Source: SIAJ01 sp036266155
GTDB lineage: Bacteria > Planctomycetota > Planctomycetia > Gemmatales > Gemmataceae
NCBI GenBank assembly: GCA_036266155.1
Contig: DATANR010000481.1
Coordinates: 1 to 26,867, forward strand
Reading direction: 5' to 3'
DNA length: 26,867 bases
Shown here: positions 7,491-15,342 of the stretch, one piece after another
Position numbering within the stretch: the first letter of the stretch is position 1
How the letters are laid out: each line of letters begins with the position of its first letter
The notes under the pieces: model-generated
Told to the model about the DNA's origin: nothing
The model's database searches: none
What the model saw: only the letters and a program-made list of their open reading frames with translations
Made by a program: the position numbers and the translations under genes

Positions 7491-8492
7491 GTGCCCCTTG
7501 ACCTGTTCGCCGCGGCCCCGGCTGGGGGTCTGGACAATTTCCTTCAATACTGCGTCCAGGGTCTCCTCTTTGGGGCGCTCTTCGCTCTGATTGCGCTCGG
7601 CTACACGATGGTTTACGGCATCATCGAATTGATCAACTTCGCGCATGGCGATTTGTTCATGCTCGGCACATTCATGGGATTGACAGTGCTTTCGGCTCTG
7701 GGAATCAGTGTGAGCACGGCGGCGGCGGCCAACACCGGTCTGACGGTGCTGGCCGTCTTCCTCATGCTTCTGATCGTACCTACATTTTGTGCGGGACTTA
7801 ATTGGTCTGTCGATCGCGTCATTTACAAGCCATTGCGCAATGCGCCACGATTGGCGCCGCTGGTTTCCGCCATCGGTGTGTCGTTCGTCTTCATGAATTT
7901 CGGGCTTTTCTGGAATGGAGCGATTTACGAGGACGATCGCCCCGTGCCCGCCGCATCGCCGCGAGCATTTCCGGACCTGGTTCCGCTCAGAAACCTGCTG
8001 CCGGAGGACGCCGGCATGCGTTTCACAACCAAGGACGTGATGGTGGTGGCGATCACATTGCCGATCATGATCGCATTGACGTTGTTTGTTAAGCGTACGA
8101 GCCTCGGCAAAGCAATGCGCGCAACGGCACAGCACCCGACGGCCGCCCGTCTCATGGGCATCAATGTCGATCGCGTAATTGGTGCAACCTTCTTGATCGG
8201 CGGCGCCCTGGGCGGTGTCGGCAGCGTGATGTATGCGCTTTACATCAATACGACGAGTTACCAGGCCGGCTTTCAAATGGGCCTGTACGCGTTTACCGCA
8301 GCCGTTCTTGGCGGAATTGGCAATATTCCCGGCGCGGTACTTGGTGGACTCGTGATCGGACTGGTACGTTCTCTGGGCAGCGTTTATGTGGGTGAGACAT
8401 GGAATAGCGCTCTTATCTTCGCCATCCTCATCTTGATTCTGGTGTTTCGGCCATCGGGCCTACTCGGCGCACGAACGCGGGAGAAGGTATGA
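7491..8492 (+). CDS. livH: Branched-chain amino acid ABC transporter permease LivH
   Basis: The 333-residue polytopic protein starts at a GTG (MPLDLFAAAPAGGLDNFLQY). Family signatures of LivH are clear: GALFALIALGYTMVYGIIELINFAHGDLF near the N-terminus (quoted in two overlapping parts: GALFALIALGYTMVYG, YGIIELINFAHGDLF), the coupling-helix region SLGKAMRATAQHPTAARLMGI, and the C-terminal RPSGLLG. About eight or nine membrane helices are expected. It forms the translocation path with LivM. It follows the stem-loop and overlaps livM by four bases (ATGA), which indicates translational coupling. Confidence 0.94.
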   Translation: MPLDLFAAAPAGGLDNFLQYCVQGLLFGALFALIALGYTMVYGIIELINFAHGDLFMLGTFMGLTVLSALGISVSTAAAANTGLTVLAVFLMLLIVPTFCAGLNWSVDRVIYKPLRNAPRLAPLVSAIGVSFVFMNFGLFWNGAIYEDDRPVPAASPRAFPDLVPLRNLLPEDAGMRFTTKDVMVVAITLPIMIALTLFVKRTSLGKAMRATAQHPTAARLMGINVDRVIGATFLIGGALGGVGSVMYALYINTTSYQAGFQMGLYAFTAAVLGGIGNIPGAVLGGLVIGLVRSLGSVYVGETWNSALIFAILILILVFRPSGLLGARTREKV

Positions 8493-9595
8493 AGACCATT
8501 CTCCAACGCGTACCGTGGCTGTGGATGATGTTTGTCCTGGCCGTCGCCTATCCGATATTGCCGGGGCTCGACAAAGAGGTATTCGAAATCACGGGCCAGC
8601 CCGTTGGCAGAGTTATTGCGACGATTTTCATTTCTGCCATCCTTGCTCTCGGCCTCAACGTCGTTGTTGGCAACGCGGGACTGCTGCATCTGGGAATTGG
8701 CGCATTTTTCGGGTTCGGAGCTTACCTCACCGGCATCATCATGGTGCGGGAATACCCATTCCAACGTGAAATCGCGCCGGTGGCAGCGTTCTTCTTGTGC
8801 GTCGCAGTTTCAACAATAGGCTCCGCGCTGCTCGCCGTGATATTGAGCGGCCCCGTGCTGCGACTGCGCGGCGACTATTTCGCGCTCGTGACGCTTGGGT
8901 TTGGCGAAGTCGTGCGTTTCACACTTCGCAATCTCGAAGAAGTGACGGCCGGTACGAAAGGTCTGAAGCCAATTCCATCGCCCTGGACTATGGATGTTGA
9001 CTTTGCTTGGAACTATCGCGGATACTACTTCCTCACACTCACATTCCTGACAATTGTCATCTTGCTACTTCGCAACCTGGAACGGTCCGCGATCGGACGG
9101 GCGTGGGTCGCTCTGCGTGAAGATGAGTTGGCTGCCGCCAGCATGGGGTTAAATGTCGCTCGCCTGAAGTTGGGTGCAATCGCACTCGGTGCTGGCTTGG
9201 CGGGACTGGCCGGCTGCTTGTTCGCCTATGTACTGCGCAATACGTCCGATCCTGATCAATACGGCTTCAACATTTCAATCATGACGCTGTGTTGCTTGAT
9301 CCTTGGCGGCGTTGGCAATCGCACGGGCGTTATTGTTGGAGTGGTTCTAGTGTTTGGCTTCGACAACTTGTTGTCGCCCATCATGGATAGTTATCTCCAG
9401 CGCCAGCTTTTCGCAGTGGCTGATCCTGCTGGCGATGTGCGCGTCTTCGGCGGGCGGATCGGCAACACCGGTTCGCCGTACTTGAATTTCTCGGGCTGGC
9501 GATTGGCCGTCTTTGGGCTCGCCCTCATCTTCGTCATGCGCTTTCGTCCGTCGGGCTTGATTCCCGCCCGCCGCGGGTCGACCAAGGAGTCCTGA
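8489..9595 (+). CDS. livM: Branched-chain amino acid ABC transporter permease LivM
   Basis: The 368 residues form a LivM-type permease, with ALGLNVVVGNAGLLHLGIGA near residue 50-70, the conserved LRLRGDYFALVTLGFGEVVR, and the C-terminal RPSGLIPARRG. Multiple hydrophobic helices are evident along the whole length. Residues around 300-330 hold a loop (SYLQRQLFAVADPAGDVRVF) longer than the minimal family form, which probably faces outside. It pairs with LivH in the inner membrane. An AAGGAG at 9584-9589, inside its 3' end, serves livG. Confidence 0.93.
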   Translation: MKTILQRVPWLWMMFVLAVAYPILPGLDKEVFEITGQPVGRVIATIFISAILALGLNVVVGNAGLLHLGIGAFFGFGAYLTGIIMVREYPFQREIAPVAAFFLCVAVSTIGSALLAVILSGPVLRLRGDYFALVTLGFGEVVRFTLRNLEEVTAGTKGLKPIPSPWTMDVDFAWNYRGYYFLTLTFLTIVILLLRNLERSAIGRAWVALREDELAAASMGLNVARLKLGAIALGAGLAGLAGCLFAYVLRNTSDPDQYGFNISIMTLCCLILGGVGNRTGVIVGVVLVFGFDNLLSPIMDSYLQRQLFAVADPAGDVRVFGGRIGNTGSPYLNFSGWRLAVFGLALIFVMRFRPSGLIPARRGSTKES

Positions 9596-9598
9596 CGC

Positions 9599-10944
9599 GT
9601 GGCCATCTTGCAAGTCGAACAAGTGACCATGCGATTTGGCGGCCTGACAGCCGTCAACAAGGTGGACATTGCGGTCCAGCCCGGACAGATCTTCTCGGTC
9701 ATCGGCCCGAATGGCGCGGGTAAGACGACGCTCTTCAACGCGATCACCGGTATCTATCACCCGACGGAAGGACGAGTGCGGTTCAACGGAAAGGAACAAT
9801 ATCGTCCGCTGACGTGGAAGAACCTGGTCGCCTTTGGGCTCGTCGGAGTGTTCGTCGCGGTCTTGGGCTTCATCGCAGTCGTCGACGTCGATCGCCTATG
9901 GCTCTCGACAATTAAGCGGCAAATGGCCGACATTTTTGCCGAGGAAGAAAACCTGCCGGCAAGCGAAAAGGGCACCATTCTGTTCGATTGGCAAGATGCA
10001 ATAGAGGATGCCGTCGCATTCATCAATGCCGAGCCCGCGGTCGAACGACGGAGCACGGCGAAGGGGTATACCTGGCGTGTTGTGTCCGCGGACGGCGAGA
10101 CGTTGTCGCGAACCTACACGAATCCTGACATTGCGTGGCGAGTGCGCGATTCGATCCAAGACGACGATTTGAAGCGAGCGTCGTCGGCTCGAGGCTGGCG
10201 CGTCGAAACTCCCGAAAAGGACTTGGTCTTCGCCGGTGATGATGAAATGTATCGCATGTGGGAGGAGAGCATTGCCAAGATGCATGCATCCCAGCCGCGC
10301 AAACGAATGAAATTATGCATCGCAATGATCGTGGGTCTGGCGATTGGCGTTTTGGGTTCATTCGTCGTTTGGCGGCGCTCGCGACGGACGACCGACTTCA
10401 TCGCGCTGGGCGGGATCGCTCGGACATTTCAGAACATTCGTCTCTTTCAGAACATGACCGTAATGGAAAACGTCCTGATCGGCATGGATCGCGAGTTCTC
10501 CGGCAACATTGCTTTTATGGCGTTGCGAGCCCCCAGGGTTTATTCAGAAGAAAAGTCGCTGAGCGCAAAGGCCAATGAGCTGCTCGAATTCGTCGGCCTC
10601 CCCGGCCGCGGCGAACGCCTCGCCAAGAACCTCCCGTACGGCGATCAGCGCCGGTTGGAGATTGCCCGTGCCATGGCTTGCAATCCAAAGCTGCTCTTGC
10701 TCGACGAGCCGGCGGCCGGGATGAATCCGAAAGAGACCGGCGACTTGATGGGGCTCATTCGGCGGATTCGCGATCGCGGCATCACGGTGCTGCTCATCGA
10801 GCACCACATGAGCCTGGTCATGGGCATCTCGGATCGCATTGCCGTGCTCGATTACGGCGTGAAAATCTGCGAGGGTACGCCGCAAGAGGTGAAGTGCGAT
10901 CCGAAGGTGATCGAAGCTTATCTCGGCAAGGAGGAGGTCAACTG

Positions 10945-10945
<1 letters not shown>
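9599..10945 (+). CDS. livG: LivG-type ABC ATPase split by a membrane-spanning insert
   Basis: The protein has 448 residues, while LivG is usually about 255. Residues 1-65 are the first part of the ATPase, with Walker A GPNGAGKTT (36-44). Residues 265-448 resume it exactly: GGIARTFQNIRLFQNMTVME with the Q-loop Gln at 278, signature LPYGDQRRLEIARAM, Walker B LLLLDEP (365-371), the LivG hallmark AAGMNP, and the switch His at 402. Between them, about 66-264 is extra: a hydrophobic helix (76-96), about 140 mostly polar residues, a second hydrophobic helix (238-258), then RRSRR. By the positive-inside rule the middle should lie outside the cytoplasm. All ATPase motifs survive and the frame is continuous, so it looks functional. 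The GTG start has AAGGAG upstream. The stop overlaps the livF ATG. Confidence 0.92.
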
Positions 10946-11658
<713 letters not shown>

Positions 11659-11667
11659 CCCCTCCGC

Positions 11668-12744
11668 ATGAACATCACTCGCGTCGAGACGATCCCACTT
11701 ACCGTTCCAGCCGGCCGTGGCCGCGTGTCGTTGACTGACCCGGCGCCGGTGCCGACGTCGCTCGTGGCCGTTCGGTTGCACACGGACACGCCGCACATTG
11801 GCCTTGGGTTTGCCACAGTCGTCGCCGGCAGTAGGGCGCTGCAATCACTCCTCGACATTGACCTGGCTCCGATTGTGGTTGGCGAAGACCCAACGGAATC
11901 CGAACGGCTCTTTGCCAAGGCTCAGGGCCGCTTTCGTTCGACGGGCTGGGCGGGCTTGGCGGCTCGCGCCTATGCAGCGATCGACATCGCGCTCTGGGAT
12001 TTGAAGGCGAAGGCCGCGGGGTTGCCGCTCTTTCGCTTGCTCGGTGCGAGCCGCACGTCGGCTGCGTATTTCGCTGGCGACTTGGCGCCTCTCGGTATGG
12101 ACGCACACCAGACGATCAAATCGGCCACGCCGTTAATCGAACAGGGAGTCTTGGGCGTCGCTGTCGATGTGGGTGGCAGTGAGGTGCAAGTCGACGCCGA
12201 CCGCGTGCAGCAGATCCGCGATGGCATCGGCGAATCGGCGTGGCTCGGCATCTCGGTCGACGGCCGTTACGACATCGGCACGGCGCTTGCGATGGCTCAC
12301 TTTTACGAGGAGGACGTCGGTATCGACTGGATCGATTCGCCGTTGCCGGCCGAAGATCGCATCGGCTATCAACGGCTCGCGGAGCGGATGGAAGTGCCTC
12401 TGGCGCTCGGGTCGAGCTTCGACGATCGCGATTCTTTTCGTCGGTGCCTGGAGGCCGGAGCGATCCGCGTCTTGCGACCTGATCCGCTACGACTCGGCGG
12501 GATCACGCCGCTCTTGAAGATTGCGGCGCTGGCCGATGCCTTCTCGGTTTCCGTCGTCCCCTATCGGTTGCCGGAGATCGGCGTTCACTTGGCGTGCGGA
12601 TTGCCCAACGTGCCGATGGCCGAATGGGGCTCGTGGCTCGCGCCGATCGTTGCCGAACCGATCGTTCCGCGCGACGGCAAGCTCGTGCCGCCCGATCGAC
12701 CTGGGCATGGCTTCGAATTGAACCCAGACTCGGCCGTACGCTGA
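11668..12744 (+). CDS. Enolase-superfamily protein (mandelate racemase/muconate lactonizing type) with degenerate active site
   Basis: The 358 residues follow the superfamily plan: an alpha/beta capping domain, then a barrel (AYAAIDIALWDLKAKAAGLP, 101-120; RLGGITPLLKIAALADAF, 275-292; GVHLACGLPN, 305-314). Expected catalytic positions are altered. The K-x-K site on the second strand reads AVD (165-167). The three metal ligands read D198, D223 in place of the usual Glu, and Ser249 in place of Glu. The His of the seventh strand reads Tyr299. Asp272 is kept. It is therefore unlikely to do classical metal-assisted proton abstraction. It follows livF by nine bases and is probably cotranscribed, so a binding or regulatory role tied to the transported ligand is possible. 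Alignment was by eye. Confidence 0.82.
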   Translation: MNITRVETIPLTVPAGRGRVSLTDPAPVPTSLVAVRLHTDTPHIGLGFATVVAGSRALQSLLDIDLAPIVVGEDPTESERLFAKAQGRFRSTGWAGLAARAYAAIDIALWDLKAKAAGLPLFRLLGASRTSAAYFAGDLAPLGMDAHQTIKSATPLIEQGVLGVAVDVGGSEVQVDADRVQQIRDGIGESAWLGISVDGRYDIGTALAMAHFYEEDVGIDWIDSPLPAEDRIGYQRLAERMEVPLALGSSFDDRDSFRRCLEAGAIRVLRPDPLRLGGITPLLKIAALADAFSVSVVPYRLPEIGVHLACGLPNVPMAEWGSWLAPIVAEPIVPRDGKLVPPDRPGHGFELNPDSAVR

Positions 12745-12776
12745 ACGCCGTGCGGATTGGTCTGCTGAGCCGTCTC

Positions 12777-12806
12777 TTGCTGTCGGCAAATCGATTCTGC
12801 TAGAAT
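12777..12806 (+). promoter_or_regulatory. Sigma70-type promoter for the mcsA-mcsB operon
   Basis: TTGCTG (12777-12782) and TAGAAT (12801-12806) are 18 bases apart. The -10 box is preceded by TGC, giving an extended -10 element (TGnTAGAAT). Transcription would start near 12813, about 30 bases before the first McsA ATG. I see no CtsR-like direct-repeat operator here. The prediction is from sequence only. Confidence 0.5.
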
Positions 12807-12842
12807 GCGCTGAGAATCCGCCGGGCTTCGCAGGATGTGCTC

Positions 12843-13298
12843 ATGAAGTGCCAGCAATGTGCCAAGGTCGCGACACTTCAGATCACTGAAGTCCTCAGCG
12901 AAGGCAATTTCGAGGAATTGCATCTCTGCGACGAGTGCGCGCAAAAGTACTTGTTGGAAAGCGTGCCGAAAAAAAAGAAACTTGATGGCCGCGATTCCTC
13001 AGGGTCGCCGGACAAACAATGCGAGCACTGTGGGACGAGGTTTGTCGATTTCCGCAACTCGGGACGCCTCGGTTGCCCGCACGACTATCAGGCGTTTCAA
13101 GCCGAGCTTTTGCCGTTGCTCGAGAGCATTCATAGTTCGACCCGGCACACAGGCAAGACGCCGCGGCGGCCTTCGCATCGGGTGCGCTCGCAAGAACTTA
13201 CCCGGTTGCGCAAAGATTTGCAGAGAGCGATCACGAGTGAGGCGTATGAGGACGCGGCGGCGATTCGCGACCGCATTCGGCGACTGGAAGAGGGGTAG
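12843..13298 (+). CDS. mcsA: McsA-like zinc protein with UVR motif, copy 1
   Basis: From the ATG at 12843, with AGGA seven bases upstream, the protein has 151 residues. It carries zinc-binding pairs C3/C6, C29/C32 and C60/C63, then GRLGCPHDY with a single Cys78, where Bacillus McsA has a fourth CxxC. His80 may replace the missing ligand. The C-terminal 35 residues (about 117-150) are a UvrB/UvrC-type helical motif with EAYEDAAAIRDRIRRLE. McsA activates the protein-arginine kinase McsB and helps mark proteins for Clp proteolysis. mcsB follows two genes on. A GTG two codons earlier (12837) is an alternative start. Confidence 0.88.
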   Translation: MKCQQCAKVATLQITEVLSEGNFEELHLCDECAQKYLLESVPKKKKLDGRDSSGSPDKQCEHCGTRFVDFRNSGRLGCPHDYQAFQAELLPLLESIHSSTRHTGKTPRRPSHRVRSQELTRLRKDLQRAITSEAYEDAAAIRDRIRRLEEG

Positions 13299-13353
13299 TC
13301 GCAATCGAATGGTGTGGGCGAACGTTTCTTTTGGATTTGGCCGGGGCAGTCGC

Positions 13354-13854
13354 ATGAAATGTCAGTTTTGCTCGAAGCCGGCCACCATGCACTTGATGCA
13401 TACGGTCCAGAAAAAGACACGGGAGATGCATCTGTGCGATGCGTGCGCCCGCGAGATGAACTTGTTGCCGGAGTCGCCGCAGGAACTCAATGTGCCGGCC
13501 GTGTTGCAGTTGGTCATGTCGCATTCGCAGGCACCGGCCCGATCGTCGCCGGGCGATGCCGTTTGCCCAGAATGCGGGACCCCATACGCTCACTTCAAGG
13601 CCCAGGGCCGACTCGGCTGCCCACACGATTACGAGGTGTTTCGGTCGATGCTTGAGCCATTGGTCGAACGCGTGCAAAACAACGCTGTGCGCCACGTGGG
13701 CAAGGTCCCGCGGCGACATCGCCGGCGGCTGCGCCGATCGCGCCAGGTGGAGTTGGAAGCACGGCTCGTGACGGCCATCCGGTCCGAGCGCTACGAGGAA
13801 GCCGCACACTTGCGCGACGCAATCCGCGCCCTGGGGGCGGACGATGAATCTTGA
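13354..13854 (+). CDS. mcsA: McsA-like zinc protein with UVR motif, copy 2
   Basis: This 166-residue paralogue of the preceding gene starts MKCQFCSKPATMHLMHTVQ. Cys pairs are C3/C6, C28/C31 and C71/C74, with Cys89 in GRLGCPHDY, the same last-site pattern as copy 1. The C-terminal UVR motif reads ERYEEAAHLRDAIRAL. The linker between the zinc sites is longer than in copy 1. The two proteins share layout but clearly differ in sequence, so the duplication is old. The start is chosen for homology; an in-frame ATG at 13309 would add 15 residues, and neither start has a strong ribosome-binding site. It overlaps mcsB by 11 bases, suggesting coupled translation and a direct partnership with McsB. Confidence 0.86.
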   Translation: MKCQFCSKPATMHLMHTVQKKTREMHLCDACAREMNLLPESPQELNVPAVLQLVMSHSQAPARSSPGDAVCPECGTPYAHFKAQGRLGCPHDYEVFRSMLEPLVERVQNNAVRHVGKVPRRHRRRLRRSRQVELEARLVTAIRSERYEEAAHLRDAIRALGADDES

Positions 13855-14908
13855 CGCCCTGACCGATCGGCTTGGCGAATGGCTGCGCGGCGCGGGCCCG
13901 GAGTCCGATGTCGTCGTTTCCACGCGCATTCGACTTGCCCGCAATCTGACGGCGGCGCCGTTTACGACGCGGGCGACGCCGCATCAAAAAGCAGAGACCG
14001 AAGCACGTCTGCGCGAGGCCATCGCCACCATCGAGTTGCCCAACCCGTTGACGTATCTCAGCGTCGCGCAGTTACCCGCCATCGATCGACAACTCCTGGT
14101 CGAGCGGCAGCTTATTAGCCGGGAGCTTGCCGGCGTGCTCGACGGGCCGCGCGGCGTCGCCTTCGACGACCGTGAAGCCATCAGTGTGATGGTGAACGAA
14201 GAAGACCAGTTGCGCATGCAATCGATGCGTAGCGGTTTCGATCTCGATGCCGCCTGGGATGCCATCGACCAGCTCGACGATCAGATCGAATCGAAGGTCG
14301 AGTACGCGTATAGCGACGATTTCGGTTATCTGACCGCGTGCCCAACCAACGTCGGCACGGGCATGCGTGCCAGCGTCATGCTGCATCTGCCGGCGCTTGG
14401 CATGGCCAAGGAGATCGAGAAGGCGTTCAAGGCCTTGCAAAAAATCAATCTGGTCGTTCGCGGGCTCTATGGTGAGGGCAGTCGGGCTCTGGGTGACTTC
14501 TTCCAAATCTCCAATCAAGTGACGCTCGGCAAGAGCGAGGTAGCTTCGCTCAACGATATTCGCGCGGTTATCCAGGAGATCATCAAGTACGAGCGGATGG
14601 CCCGGTCGACCTTGATGCGGCAGACACGCCAGAGCATCAACGACAAGGTGGCGCGAGCACTGGGAACGCTTCAGTCGGCGACCATGATGACATCGGAAGA
14701 AACGATGGAATTGCTGTCGGCGGTGCGGCTGGGAGTTCACCTGAAACTCATCGGCGACCTGGCGCCGCAGACCGTCAACGAACTCTTCATTCACACGCAA
14801 CCGGCACATTTGCAGAAGATCGTCGGCGAGCCGCTAGACGGCGAAGCACGGAACGCCGCGCGGGCACGTTATTTACGCAGCCGTCTCAGGACGGCAGGAA
14901 CCGATTGA
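13844..14908 (+). CDS. mcsB: Protein-arginine kinase McsB
   Basis: The 354 residues match the phosphagen-kinase fold of McsB. The nucleotide-binding Arg segment STRIRLARNL is at 26-35 and NEEDQLR at 118-124. The catalytic-cysteine loop LTACPTNVGTGMRASVM has Cys166. The phosphoarginine-binding allosteric site, RDxxRA in the Bacillus enzyme, reads RNAARA (336-341), so Asp is replaced by Asn. McsB phosphorylates arginines on damaged or regulatory proteins and delivers them to ClpCP. Here it follows two McsA-like genes, without ctsR or clpC alongside as in Firmicutes. The allosteric site is largely kept, so regulation by phosphoarginine is plausible. Confidence 0.94.
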   Translation: MNLDALTDRLGEWLRGAGPESDVVVSTRIRLARNLTAAPFTTRATPHQKAETEARLREAIATIELPNPLTYLSVAQLPAIDRQLLVERQLISRELAGVLDGPRGVAFDDREAISVMVNEEDQLRMQSMRSGFDLDAAWDAIDQLDDQIESKVEYAYSDDFGYLTACPTNVGTGMRASVMLHLPALGMAKEIEKAFKALQKINLVVRGLYGEGSRALGDFFQISNQVTLGKSEVASLNDIRAVIQEIIKYERMARSTLMRQTRQSINDKVARALGTLQSATMMTSEETMELLSAVRLGVHLKLIGDLAPQTVNELFIHTQPAHLQKIVGEPLDGEARNAARARYLRSRLRTAGTD

Positions 14909-15342
14909 CCTGTGCAAGGATGGCACTGATGTGTTGTTGCCGTCACTGGCCCGCTATCCATGTCGTCTTATTTGTGACGGCACTCATCACATGGTCAGTC
15001 GCGCTCCTCATTCCTGTGCCACACGAGGCCGCTCACGACGTTCTGGGCAGCGACTTCGGCATCTTCATATTTGCCAAGGGGTTGCACGTTTGCGCTTACA
15101 CCTTTCTGACGATTCTCGGCGGGACGGCCGCTTGGTTCGGCAAGAAATGGATTTGGATATTGCCGGCACTGGTGGCTCACGGGGCAATTACCGAGTTCTT
15201 TCAACAATTCACCGGACGCACGGCACGCATCGAGGATGTCGGCCTCGATTCTCTGGGTATTGCAATTGGCGGTTTGCTTATTTGGGTGTTTCGGCGAACT
15301 CGGCTGTCGCGCACGGAGGAAGGATCGACCAGCCAGCAATAA
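14905..15342 (+). CDS. VanZ-like membrane protein
   Basis: The protein has up to 145 residues and four hydrophobic segments. The VanZ-family signature is present: KGLHVCAYTFLTILGG in the middle, then the acidic-aromatic motif EFFQQFTGRTARIEDVGLDSLGIAIGG before the last helix (quoted here as EFFQQFTGRTARIED and VGLDSLGIAIGG). VanZ-like proteins are small integral membrane proteins of mostly unknown role; the founding member raises teicoplanin resistance. The start is uncertain. A TTG at 14905 overlaps the mcsB stop and has AGGA five bases upstream; ATGs at 14920 and 14929 are alternatives, the latter with AAGGA seven bases upstream. The 3' end overlaps the convergent 1095-aa gene by 65 bases. 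Confidence 0.8.
   Translation: MTCARMALMCCCRHWPAIHVVLFVTALITWSVALLIPVPHEAAHDVLGSDFGIFIFAKGLHVCAYTFLTILGGTAAWFGKKWIWILPALVAHGAITEFFQQFTGRTARIEDVGLDSLGIAIGGLLIWVFRRTRLSRTEEGSTSQQ

Noticed and set aside
7422..8276. A 284-codon minus-strand frame over livH
   Set aside because: It is a His/Arg/Gln-rich shadow of a hydrophobic membrane gene and includes the palindromic stem-loop.
10678..10944. An 89-residue N-terminal extension of LivF
   Set aside because: It lies in a different frame over the livG 3' end, and the strong GGAGGAGGT site and conserved start are at 10945.
12859..13854. One long protein of 331 residues spanning both McsA genes
   Set aside because: Its first half is the wrong frame of McsA copy 1. 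Only the part from 13354 carries the zinc and UVR motifs, so two separate proteins are called.
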